From Allodiplogaster sudhausi (taxonomy: Eukaryota; Nematoda; Chromadorea; Rhabditida; Diplogasteridae): a stretch of DNA of 64,000 bases. The number at the start of each line of letters is the position of its first letter. Positions within the stretch are counted from its first letter, which is position 1. The notes beneath the pieces were generated by a model. That model had not been told where the DNA came from and made no database searches. It was given only the letters and a program-made list of their open reading frames with translations. The stretch lies in contig CALZFC010000067.1 of the NCBI GenBank assembly GCA_945643635.1, forward strand, positions 292,501 through 356,500. The letters run 5' to 3'. Shown in pieces: positions 46,300 through 57,396 of this stretch. The translations under genes were made by a program, and so were the position numbers.

Positions 46300-48320
46300 C
46301 ACCAAAAAAAAATAAAAGAGAAGGCAAACTTTAAAGCCAACGACTTCGAGAAGAAAAGGTGGACTTGTCAATGCGTCGTTCCATGTTGGCGAACCAACAG
46401 TTTGTTTTGCATTATTTCAAGAGCGAGAGAGCATGCCATTACAGTCTCTTCTATGACATCACGACAGATGTTTGCCAGTGAGGGGAGCAAGCTTCAGAGT
46501 TCCGTGAAAGATCTTAGTGAATTGAAAAAAGAGAGAAAAAGAGTTACTTTACTCATCTCACTACTTGAGAGAAAATGGATGGGCAAGACAGCCAAAGGAA
46601 TCGGTGGTTCTCAAACTATTTTAGTCTAAAATAACCAGAAAAATTTTAACGGATTCCTCTTAAGTTTTCTGCTACTTTAAAGAAATTAATTATTTTCGCT
46701 AAAGTTTTCAAATTTATATAAAAAGGTATGATTAATTTATAGTTTTAAATCATTTCTTTGATAAAAAGATGCATCTTTCACACAGGACACCGTGGATTCT
46801 CGCGCTGCATCGAGGATAAATTAAGAGGCTCTTCGTAAATATCAATACAAGGGAGATTCCTCATGGTAAGACACAATTTATGAATTAATAATGTTATCCA
46901 AGGTGAAATAGTCAATGCTTGTTTGAGGCTCACATCGATTCAACAGATTTCGTCATTTTCGCCTTTCTGGAGCGGTTGTTATTTATTAAAAGTTAACTTT
47001 GAATTACTTCAAGACGAAATTACAGCAAAGGATGATGATGAAAAAGTTGGATTCGTCATTGCATCGTTCCATCTTGGAGAATCAACATTTTATATTGGTA
47101 TTTTACGGGTAGTAAGAGAGTAAGACAAAAAGTGGGAGGGAGAGAGAGAGCGAGAGACAAAGAGAGCTATGGAGAGAAAGTGTGTTACAGAGAGTTTTGA
47201 AGGAGGGAGGAATATGGTGGATTACGCAATCGTTTCCGAAATACATATGTAAGAGCGCTAGGGGACGCGAGCTGATCAAGTAGTCAACCAAATAGGATCA
47301 AATGGTGTTATCTCGGAGAAAAGTTTTCTCAATTTTGTTTTATCTCAATCATTCCTGCTACAATTTTTGTCTATGTATGTAACTCATTGTCAACTTTCTC
47401 ATTCTCTCTCTCTCTCTCTCTTTTTATCTCTCCCACTCGTTACACGGGGTAAAAATACGATATTTTATCCGTCATTAGCTACAATTGCAAGCCCTGTGAA
47501 TGTAGGAAGAATTTTTTGGCTAACATCCATCTAATTTTAAATAAGAGTCCGTTCAACAACATTACATTTAAAAAAAGTATATGTATATAGATACAGTTGA
47601 ATATGAACTATGTTTTGTCGAGTGGTTAATCGAAGGAACAAGGAGGAAAAGAGAGTGAGAGAGTGAGAGAGTGAGAGAGAGAAAGAAAGAGAGTAAGAGA
47701 GAGAGAGAGAGAGAATAAATATAATTAATGAAACTTTTTTTATTTCCACTTGAACCGCTGTCTCTGAGAAAGATTATTTCGACGAAATGTACGTCCAGCC
47801 GGTTTTGCCAAACTTGGAATGATCTTAATAAGAATTGTTGCACAATGCTTTGATCGAGAGCACGCCACGTCTTGGACTAATAGGTTTGAAAATATATGAA
47901 GGAAATTTGAGAAACATGGAAATAGGTGAGAAAAGCAATTTGAAATTAGTAAGTAAAGTAGTATGATCCTTTAATATGCTGGGGCAATTTGCAAGCGAAA
48001 TTAAATTTTTAAATGTCACAAATATTTACATATCGAAAAATCGCACTTTACCAAACTAACACTCTTCCCTAACCCTTTATCATCTTAGTTTAGGGATTCT
48101 TATATGTCGTTATACAAGCTCAGACACATCCGCGATGACATGAAAGCTCTGATACTTTCATGTCATCGCGGATTTTTCTGAGCCAAAAAGCCAGAGAGCG
48201 GGAGAGCGAGGGGAGAATGAAGTAAAATTAAAACGTTTGCTAAAATGCTATCCGGTGGATTTCGCATTCCCCTCATCAATATGTAAGAGCGCATGGGGAT
48301 GAGGGCTGATCGAGTTTTCT
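46300..48320 (+). repeat. Complex dispersed repeat, partial copies
   Basis: A decayed CBM14 fragment and the GAGTTACTTTACTC repeat (46440-46625), an H-like block (CGTGGATTCTCGCGCTGCAT at 46791), a G block (47080), an A block (GGTGGATTACGCAATCG at 47216), a short CT tract, GA tracts, an E block (GCCAAACTTGGAATGATCTT at 47806) and another A block (48250) are present. Confidence 0.7.
48118..48183. repeat. 66-nt hairpin with 19-bp perfect stem (pre-miRNA-like shape)
   Basis: ATCCGCGATGACATGAAAG (48128-48146) pairs exactly with 48155-48173 around an eight-base loop. After a short internal bulge the outer GCTCAGA (48118-48124) pairs with TCTGAGC (48177-48183). The size and shape are those of a small-RNA precursor, but perfect pairing is equally typical of a tiny inverted-repeat element. 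Confidence 0.6.
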
Positions 48321-48421
48321 TTGTCGCCGTGCTATTAATCTGTTAAATATTTCTTGAAAAAAGTGTTCTCAATTTTTTTTCGTATTTATTTCCAACTCTC
48401 CTGCTACAATTTGCCCATGTA

Positions 48422-48540
48422 CTACGGTACTTTTCTCTATTAGTGTACGATTTTTCAATACCCGTGCGAGAGGGGGGCACTATTAGAGGGGGGGGGGGGT
48501 TCTAATAGAGGGAGGGGCACTAATAGAGAAAAATACGGTA
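48422..48540. mobile_element. MITE with TACCGTATTTTC-type ends (119 bp copy)
   Basis: The left end TACGGTACTTTTCTCTATTA and the right end ACTAATAGAGAAAAATACGG, TA are inverted. The interior keeps only the G-rich subterminal repeats. This is an internally deleted relative of the 440-bp copy. Confidence 0.85.
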
Positions 48541-49990
48541 TGCAGCTCTACTCTCTCAGTTTCTTTCTTGATATCTCTCTCACTCTCTCTCTGCATCTCT
48601 CTCATTCCCTCACTCTCTGTTTCTCTAGTCCCCTCTCTTCTCTCGTCGGAGTCCGTCGGCTTCGTCTCCTTGTCACGATTCCAATCGAAGTTGCCAATAT
48701 GACATCATCAAGCACGATGTGAAATCTTACACTGAATTTATTTTAGTTTACTTACAACAACAAAAATGCATTATTATGTTATTTCTTTACAAGATTTTAA
48801 GAAACGTCTTCAAGAGAAACGTACTACACATAATTATTTCAAACACTCATTCTCTTCTTCATTTCCCCCATTTTAGAAATGTGCATATGTACATAACTCA
48901 CATTTATTACCCAAACCTTTCTTCATTCTTTTAATATAATGAAAATACCCTTTGTTGACATATTGTTTGAGAATGGCGACAAATGAGAATGGCTTAATGT
49001 TAAGTAAAAGTGAAAGTGATATGGGAATAAAGTAGGTAACTTTATAATTAATATTACAATTTTCTAATTGAATAAATGAGCACACAAATCGCGATCACTT
49101 AGCCAGCGTGCAAATGAGCCTTTCTTGTGTCAGAATTGGTCGGAAAATAAAATAATCATGATAGTCGAGCATGACAGGTGGCTTTCGCGTCAACGCAGCG
49201 TTTATTATCGCACCGTTTTACTATCTACCGATCCTTCTCATCCTCTAGGTCGAAAAAAATAATTACGAATAAAAAAGTATATGTCACAAAGTTGGAAACC
49301 AAGCATGCACACAATTCAAATGCTTGTTTGGCATACTGTTTGGGAATGTAGAATAATGGGAGAGGCAATTTGGCATTTTTATATACATATTTTTGATTCT
49401 TTATTTCAACAATTTCAAACGCATTCATATAATGTGTTGACCTACTGTCTTACAATCTCTTCTATACAAGCTGTCTTACAAACTTAAAAGCACTGCGTCA
49501 AAAATCATTAAACTCTGCTCTGTGCGAATAACTCCTGCGCAATGGTTTGCTGATTGTGAGCAAGCAAATCGTCATTTCGATTCAACTGGATACTACATAT
49601 GTAAAACAGCATTTTCAGTCAATACTTCTTGTATTACTAAATTTCGAGCTCGACAATGATCAACCATATCACAAAATATGCTTGATTTCATGGCTGACGC
49701 GCAAGCAAAACCGCATGTACAGCTGAACCGAGTGAAAAATTAAGCTAAATCTTGTGAAAGCAAATGAGGTTTTATGAAGTCGAAAGAGAGAGGCCTGAAC
49801 ATGTGAACATACATATATGTACATATATTTAAAAAAAAAATCTGTCGTCATATCAATAACAAATGTGAACATTTGAGCATGAAAGGCATGTGTATTTTCT
49901 CGGGTGAATACTCGTAGTACAGAGAAAAAGGGTTTAACTTGAAAATTTGCACTTATCCGGTGGATTGCGAATTCGTTTCTGAAATATTTA
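48541..49990 (+). repeat. Complex dispersed repeat, copy with truncated exon-like block
   Basis: A CT stretch runs into GTCGGAGTCCGTCGGCTTCG and a shortened exon-like block (48648-48722). A D block (48955-49080), a C block (GAGCATGACAGGTGGCTTTC at 49168), a B block (49675-49730), an F block (near 49880) and an A block (49957) follow. Confidence 0.75.
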
Positions 49991-50460
49991 AGTGCGCCTG
50001 AACATGCTTAGCGGTGGTTTTATTGCGGAATATGTCGTCAATAAGAATCATATCTAGTTCCTGAATAGATGATTAGGCCGGCAGGTGGCCCTGATCATCG
50101 GCAAGAATGGAGTCAAGTCTTCAACACTAATTATTGCAAAAGGGAAACATCAGCTTGCTGACATACTTGGAATGTACATACATACTTGATTTGAAATGCA
50201 GAGGTGAAGCAAGGCTTCTAAGCGAAAGATCGAATGTCGTTTGGAAAGGACTTTAACCCACACCCACGAAATTGGCCCATTGTCGTCTTGGGTTGCCATG
50301 GAATTTAGGTGGAAATCTTCTTCCATTTCTCAGAAGTACTTGTCTAGTCACCCTCCGTTCACTACGCTTTTATACAGATGCCCCTGCATATATAGACAGT
50401 CAACTAACTCTGTAACATATTATTTCTTCTCTCAACTAATTTTATCTTCAGATCTGGCTC

Positions 50461-53400
50461 ATGGCAAAAGCGACACTTCTGAGCGTCCTCTTTGACTTTG
50501 CTCGCTGGTCCTCAATTGCGTGCATTCGCTTCTTCTGCTGCTGCGACACTAAACTGGAGCGAATCTATTGGGGAATCGCGTCAATTGTGCTGTAAGTTGG
50601 GAGGCGATTACTGCTTTCACGAAGTAAAACATAGTTCAATTCCACTGAATCAGAACTTGTCAAGATTGATGCAATTCTTTTCGACAGTGGAGTTGCCTTT
50701 GTCATAACCGTCGCTCTTTCCGTCGTCCGCTATCTCGCTTTTCCTTCTCACATGACAACGACGGTTGAGTTTGCAATGCAGGTAACGTTGCTTCAAATCT
50801 GTTATGATGAACTCTTCTCGTGCCACAGGAATTTCCCACCGTAACCTTCTGCAACTCCAATCAGTACAAATTGTCGGAAGTCAACAATAATCCTTTGTTT
50901 GGCGCAATTTCGGAACTTCTGCTATCATATCAAGCAATTTGTAATGGTCTGCAAACTAACGACTCTTATGGACTGGTACGTAGGAGCTGTACTCACACAA
51001 AAAATATCACACTAATCATAATAATGATTTAAGACTGCGAGCTACATAATAATGATTTAAGACTGCGATGAATCCACGAGAGAGACAACTTGTTACGAAA
51101 AATATGGTAATGCTCTTCGCAGCAAGCATGACAGAAGAGGAGAAGGCACGTTAAATAAGAATTTAATTGTATTTTATTCTCCAAGACCAAAACGATTCAG
51201 ATACCAGCGATGTACACCTTTGATGACTTGGTAACAGAATGCACTCTCGGTGGCAGGCAGTGCGAAATGTTAGGGTTTTAAACACTTTTAATCTGCTTTA
51301 TTTGCGCACACAATTACAGGAATTGGTTCTCAATTCACATGGACGCTGAATTTGGCGCTTGCCTACAGCTTCAGTCAAACATTTCAATATCTGGGCCAGG
51401 CGTCAAATACGGACTCAGAATGCTTCTCAATGTAAAGGTTATCAAAATCATACATATGTATCGATTGCAGGAAAGTATATAGTTTAGAGACCCTGGTTTT
51501 CTTTATATACATGCACTTTAAAAGAAAGAAAAGAAAACATCGCACTCAGCAAGAACATCCCTTAACGTTGGACAACGACTTCTTGCCCACTTCTGAAACA
51601 GCGAGCTGTCGACTTGCAATTCATGACAGAAGGTAGTGACTGATCAATATAAATGGACACAAGCTAAAAATAGACTCACTATTAGCCAATACAACTTGAG
51701 ATATCCATATGCGGTCGTTCGGCAAATCCCCGTTGCAGTTGGGAAGCAAACGTCCATTGTTATTGAAAAGGTGCGTAAGTAAAATGTTAACAACATATTT
51801 ATTTAAAAAAAAACAATTTGCCTATATGTTTTCGCGTAATTGTTAGCCAAGTTTCAACTTGAAATATGATACAATCAAGATGATCACATAAAAATTATGT
51901 AGATATCAAATTGCCGTGGCCATTTATATGTACGCGTGCTATATTCGGGTTTGTGGTATTTTTACAGGAAGTCAAGATCAGAGCGGGAAGTCCATACGCG
52001 AGATGCGCCGATGGCCTGGGATCCGATTTGAACTACTACGCGGTAGAGCATTAATACAATTAAGGATTCAGAGAAAAAGAAAACTGAACTCAGTACAGCC
52101 TTTACAAGCTTTCAAAGACAATATTGTGGAAAATAATACTAGAACAGTCTTTAGGGAAAGAACTACACGCAGCAGGGCTGCATGAACAGCTGCAGGCAGC
52201 GGCTGACTATCAAACGGTTGCAATTTGTCTTTTCTCTACCATTTTCATATTCATATTTTTTCACCTACAAAAAGCAGCAATAAGACAAATTCAGTTAATA
52301 CAAAGAAATATGGCTAAGCGCTAACAATAAGTAAAGATTGACCCAATCAGATGCGGTTGCGCCGACCCTCGCATTCCTCTTGGCAGTAACAGCGCGCCGC
52401 AATGCCGAACAATGGAAGATTGTGAGCGGAGTAGCCTCTTCGTTGTATGCTTTCTATGAACATACATACATACATTATGGAACAAGGTCTTGTTGACAGT
52501 GAAATGCATTCGAGCCTTGCGACGACAACGACATCAAATTGCCGTGGTCAATTTATATGTACGCGTGCTATATTCGTGTTTGTGGTATTTTTACAGGAAG
52601 TCAAGATCAGAGCGGGAAGTCCATACGCCAGATGCGTATGGACTTCCCGCTCTGATCTCCGAATACTGGGATCCGAATTGAACTACTACGCGGTAGAGCA
52701 TTAATACAATTAAGGATTCAGAGAAAAAGAAAGCTGAACGCAGTACAGCCTTTACAAGCATTCAAATATTATATTGTGGAAAATAGTACTAGAACAGTCT
52801 TTAGGGATGTGTTTGCACAAGGCCACGATTGACTACGCTCTCGAAGGCAGCAATCAGTGCTTTTGTATCGACAGTAGCTCCGGAGCGCTTCTTTATAGCT
52901 GCGCAGATCATGTGGCAGACTGCGACCTTTCAAGATTTCCGCCCGGTAATACAGGTATTTTCATATTTGTCTTACCCGCGTGTACAAAAGGAATCATGAA
53001 AATGCTTACCACTCTTCATACCCTTCTGACCTATACTTATATCAAAATTATTATCATTATATCACGTCGTGCCTTTACTTCGTTTCATTTGGATGTCCGT
53101 CAACAATATGGATTCTCCTATTGATTCCTTAACTTTGACCAGAACTATCAGTTATAAGTAGTTGTTAATCTAATGTTTTGCTTTCAAACCAACAGGTCTT
53201 CTATATCCTATATTGCGTCGTAAGAGGGCTAACAATAATCCGAATTCGGCACATACACAGTTCGAAATTTTTTTCTTAATAATTTACTTTTATATCTTAA
53301 TCAGAAGCAAAGTGATTAAATATTGTGGAAATTACATGAAGATGTTTTAGTTCGGATTGAATGTTTAATCAGAATGTTATCTTATTTAAGAAGAAGCTCA

Positions 53401-54831
53401 AAATTAATATCTGGCAATGATGACTATTTTGTTTATATGTATGTACATTCTTCGCAACACTGATTCAGTGTTCCCATCAAGATCGGATTAACAACTACCC
53501 GGAAACAGAACTTTTCTGTGTTGACGAAGGAGATCGACTGCGCGTTTCGGACTTGACGTGGGCTCAGGGCTGTGATCTTACGCAATTTCCAACATGCCCA
53601 GGTATGCATGCTTTGATACACATAATTACAATTTTGTCAAAACCTAGGTTTCGGTTAATATCAGCGTTGAATTCTGTTGATGTTTTAAAATACCTTTAAA
53701 AATATTGTTAGCGGGCGGTCGACGCAAGAGAGAAGCATCGACAACTCAAGAACTTTTGGCGAACGGCGGCACTGCTGGCGTCAGTTCTGAAATTTTCATT
53801 ACCAAAATGGGCACTATTTTGACAAATTTAAGACATCATATAAAAGCATTCGCAATAATTTGCTGATTTATTCTGTTATTATATGTACGTTTATGTCTAC
53901 GGGCACAGTTGGCACTTCAAAACCTTCTTAATGTGGCACAGCAAGATTAAGTGAGATTTCAAATTGCCGCTTCCTTTCGCGCTCTTGTTTGCGTAATGGC
54001 GCGCGAGAATGAGAGTGCCAACTTCTAGGGTGTATGGGTGGCCGGCCCCCCGCCCACGTGGGCCGAAGCCGAATATTTTCGACCCCAGGCCACAGCTGCT
54101 TGAGTGAAGGCGGCAATTCGATCCTGAATTAATTATTTATCGGTGATCAAAATAATCTTCAATTACAGCTCGGCAGTCGCGAGCCTTGGAACATCAACTT
54201 CGCCTCAGTCGACGATTATATCACGTGGTTGGCAATTTCTCCAACATAAGCAGAAGTATGCCTCAAACATTCATACATATTTAGGTACAAAAGGAACGCG
54301 CTCATTGTGAATGTCTACTTTGGAACTCTGTCGCAGAAAGTGTACACGGAGAAGCCGTCGTATACGGTGAAGAACAATTATTTAGTATTTTTTTAAATAT
54401 ATTTATTTTAAAACTAGATTTCGGACGCTCTCTCCGAACTCGGCGGCCAGGCTGGAATCTGGCTTGGCCTTTCTGGCATCGCCGTGATCGAGATAGCGAT
54501 GTGTCTCTTCGTCATTGTTCTCTTTATAATTCATCGAATCAAGAGTCAGATCGCAGTCAAAAAGACGACGCCTCACGAAGACGAAACGGTAAGGTATTTG
54601 AATATTTTTTGGCGACATTTTTCCAGATGCAAAAAGATATTAAAGCGTTGCAACTTTTATAGTGTTTCAATTTTGAAAGAATTCTATGAAAGTTAAATAT
54701 GCATATATGTATGTATACATATACATATACTATACATCAGAAAGTGAAAAGAAAATAGGATTATTTTCATTACTCAGGAAATGAATGAGAAAGCGGCTGC
54801 TATTGAAGCGAAACGATTCAGCATCATCTAG
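50461..54831 (+). CDS. DEG/ENaC (amiloride-sensitive sodium channel family) subunit, up to 19 exons
   Basis: Exons start at 50461 (Met; the exon may begin at 50452), 50688, 50829, 51062, 51186, 51320, 51550, 51701, 51968, 52155, 52351, 52597, 52798, 53482, 53712, 54169, 54285, 54418 and 54778. They end at 50591, 50781, 50975, 51145, 51274, 51431, 51632, 51770, 52042, 52216, 52444, 52692, 52945, 53601, 53779, 54227, 54366, 54588 and 54831. All phases agree, for about 612 aa. Diagnostic parts are TM1 (GIASIVLLGVAFVITVALSV), FPTVTFCNSNQYKLS, SGPGVKYGLRMLLN, YTQQGCMNSC joined to CGCADPRIPLG, VNVYFGTLSQKVYTEKPSYT, and the pore/TM2 LSELGGQAGIWLGLSGIAVI with the GLS selectivity motif. Subunits form trimeric sodium channels. 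Exon 4 appears to use a GC donor. The exons at 52597 and 52798 come from a partial duplication. A polyadenylation signal AATAAA is at 54971-54976. An upstream first exon is possible. Confidence 0.85.
51018..51070 (+). repeat. Duplicated 3' splice site, 27-bp tandem copy
   Basis: AATAATGATTTAAGACTGCGA occurs twice, 27 bases apart, at the start of exon 4 of the DEG/ENaC gene. Both copies offer TTTAAG|ACTGCG. Use of the upstream acceptor reads into a TAA inside the duplicated unit, so only the downstream copy keeps the frame. Confidence 0.8.
51904..52806 (+). repeat. Partial internal duplication in the DEG/ENaC gene (about 255 and 274 bp copies)
   Basis: The stretch beginning ATCAAATTGCCGTGG at 51904 recurs at 52533 and both copies run to TCTTTAGGGA (52158 and 52806). 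Each carries the intron end TATTTTTACAG, the exon EVKIRAGSPYARC and the following intron. After the copied part the two diverge: copy 1 leads to YTQQGCMNSC, copy 2 to MCLHKATIDYALEGSNQCFC. Confidence 0.9.
52605..52657. repeat. 24-bp perfect fold-back inside a duplicated exon
   Basis: GATCAGAGCGGGAAGTCCAT plus ACGC (52605-52628) is followed, after a five-base loop, by its exact reverse complement (52634-52657). Copy 1 of the duplication lacks the second arm. The net insertion is 21 bases, so the exon stays open (seven extra codons). Confidence 0.95.
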
Positions 54832-55072
54832 TAGACAACGTCACATGTTTAAATGTATTCACTCTCCGATTCTCTCCAAGCCCTCTCTTCTTCCTCTCTA
54901 CCATGAGTCATGTCTTTGCTCCGCCTCCTTCATAGGCTCTTAACATGTCAATCTCTCAAACTTTATATGGAATAAAGAGTGAACGCCATCCTACTACGTA
55001 ATAACCCGCAAATGAACACCAATTTCTGTACTGGATACCTTGGAAGGTGTCATAACAGGATGTGTCGAGTTG

Positions 55073-55209
55073 AAGATTTGCTGATTGGTTCCCCTCGTCC
55101 GGGCAAAACTCTTCTCACGCTCACACACGGCATTCGATATTCCCAGGCTTCTTCTACAAGGCCGCCCTCCTTATCACGCCGAACTACTCAGCAACTCACA
55201 ATCAGCTAC
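55073..55209 (+). CDS. Possible 3'-terminal exon of an unknown gene
   Basis: After an acceptor-like GTTGAAG the frame reads FADWFPSSGQNSSHAHTRHS, then IFPGFFYKAALLITPNYSAT, HNQLRK and a TAA. AATAAA follows at 55210-55217. A competing frame (TGYLGRCHNRMCRVEDLLIG) is open over part of the same DNA. No upstream exon could be linked. It may be a remnant. Confidence 0.25.
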
Positions 55210-55396
55210 GTAAATAAATTGCATTCGAACAACTATAAAATGAATTTGATGGTAAAATTGCCATCCCTGGGCCAGCTAGTGAGCTCCTATCATGTTCATT
55301 GTAATTGTTACAAATAATCTGCGAAGTTTGAATCTTTATTCAGTTGTAAATTATGCTATTTCTTTGGATTGCATGCCCGAAATAAACACAATAGGG

Positions 55397-57356
55397 CTAA
55401 TTAGTCGGTCTTATTACGAACGACGTTGAGACATTGACGCCACTCTCTCGTGAGCATGTGATCCTGCGGCATTTCAGCCATCGAAGTAGGCCGGCAAGAA
55501 AGTCTCGATAGCTCGCAGAGGTCAACATAATTGTCAGAGATTGCGCCGGCGAGTGGAGCGAGTACACGACAATGGAGGCTGCCGCAAGATCTAAAAAGAG
55601 CATATTTTTGCTGCACGAACATAATGAGATACAACCTGAAAGATATGAAAATCTTGCAAATTCTTGATTTACATGGGCTTACTGTCATTCTGAATCTTTA
55701 ATGCCAGCATTGCAATCATATTGACAATTGGAAAGCCGACAAAGAATGTCGGCACGCAGAGCTAAAAGTAACAAAGATTCCAGGATTAAAATAAAAATAG
55801 TCAAATTCAAAATCAAGGGAATCAAACCCAAAAAAGGCAAATCCGAAATTTGACATGTCCTTTTCTGAAAGGACTTTTGAGCCCTTTAATAGGGATCACT
55901 TCACAGACTGTAGCGAGAAGACTGTAGAAGAGTCGTCTTTGAAGGGCTAATCGCCCTTCCGACATATTGACTGATGATGAAGTAGAGCGGATTATGTGGC
56001 GCATATGAAGGCTCATTGCAGTGAGGGCGATAAGCACGATGGAGGCAGTACCGAAAATGACACCTAGAAATAGATAAGGATACTACTTGTGTCTTCATCG
56101 TGGATCTGGTGTAATGGACTGGAGAAAATTTAGACAAGTGTCCGTCCTTTTCTAATGAGATTCTCCAACGGAAACCGACAAAAAAAATTTAACAAGCAAA
56201 TATTTTTATATAAGAACAAGCAATTTTTCCCCAATGAGATCTCACCCAGCGTCAAGTAAATATGCCCCTGATCCGCGCAGAGAAACTCGTTGACTTCAAA
56301 GTTGTTGAGATTTTCAAATTCCTGCGAGGAACATATCTATAACGTGGGAAAACAATTTCCTCAACTATTACTGACATAGTCAGAAGACCGTTCAACAGAC
56401 ATTGGGTGCAGGAAGAGTGAGGCAAAAACGACAACTGAGGCCATTAGGCCGGTCAGAGTACAATATACGCCGATGAGCGTCCTGTCTGATAATCGCCATC
56501 GTGAGCCGGGCAACTGGAGATGCTAAATGACTCGAGCTCGTTATCCTAGGAACTTCTCGAACCGAGGTATTAGACTATTAAGGGGAGGGGGAGGCTCTGC
56601 ACTATTTGGGGGGGGGGGTTCTATTAGAGGGAAGGGTACTATATTTCACAGGGATCTTCAAAGGGGGGTGTACTATTAGAGGGGGATGGGGTTGTAATAG
56701 AGGGACCGGTGCTAATAGAGAAAATACAGTCCCACTCAACATTGTTGGGTCCGGTATTAAGTATTAATAGTATTAATAATATTAATAGTATTAATAGTAT
56801 TAATAGTATTAATAGTATTAATAGTATTAATAGTATTAATAGTATAATAGTGTTAATATAAATAATACAAACTGGAATAGCGCGGTTAATACGCATTTTC
56901 GTGCCATTTCCGATATATGTTATAATATTTCAACCACGGAGATTATGATTGTGAAGTCCGTTTTCACAAATATGTATGCAGTAATGAAAAAGTTTGCACT
57001 TACTGCATATGGCACCTGGGTTTTGTCGTATCTTTTTGCTGAAAGAAGCTTGGGCCAGCCGCCGGGTCTAGAAACTACAAATTAGACTTAAATTTTGGGA
57101 GCGCTTCTAATTTTTTTTTAGTTTCCTGCTTTGTTTTGTTCGAGATTCTCATTTTTTTTTATGTGTAAACGGTGAGAAAAAACAGGAAAAAATAAAATTT
57201 TCTTTATCGGGCAAAAGTCTTTTCTCGAATACACTATAGACGGCAAGTTTTTTTTGTGGTAGGGTCGACTGCCTCACAAAAGAAGTGTGGATGCTCAGCA
57301 CATTCGCTCATATTGAACAAAATGGTCCAGTGTGCGGAGTTATCAGAGGAAGAAGC

Positions 57357-57396
<40 letters not shown>

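Noticed and set aside
56639..56896. 85-codon ORF with an isoleucine/leucine run
   Set aside because: It is a translation of the TTAATAGTA minisatellite in the fold-back arm.
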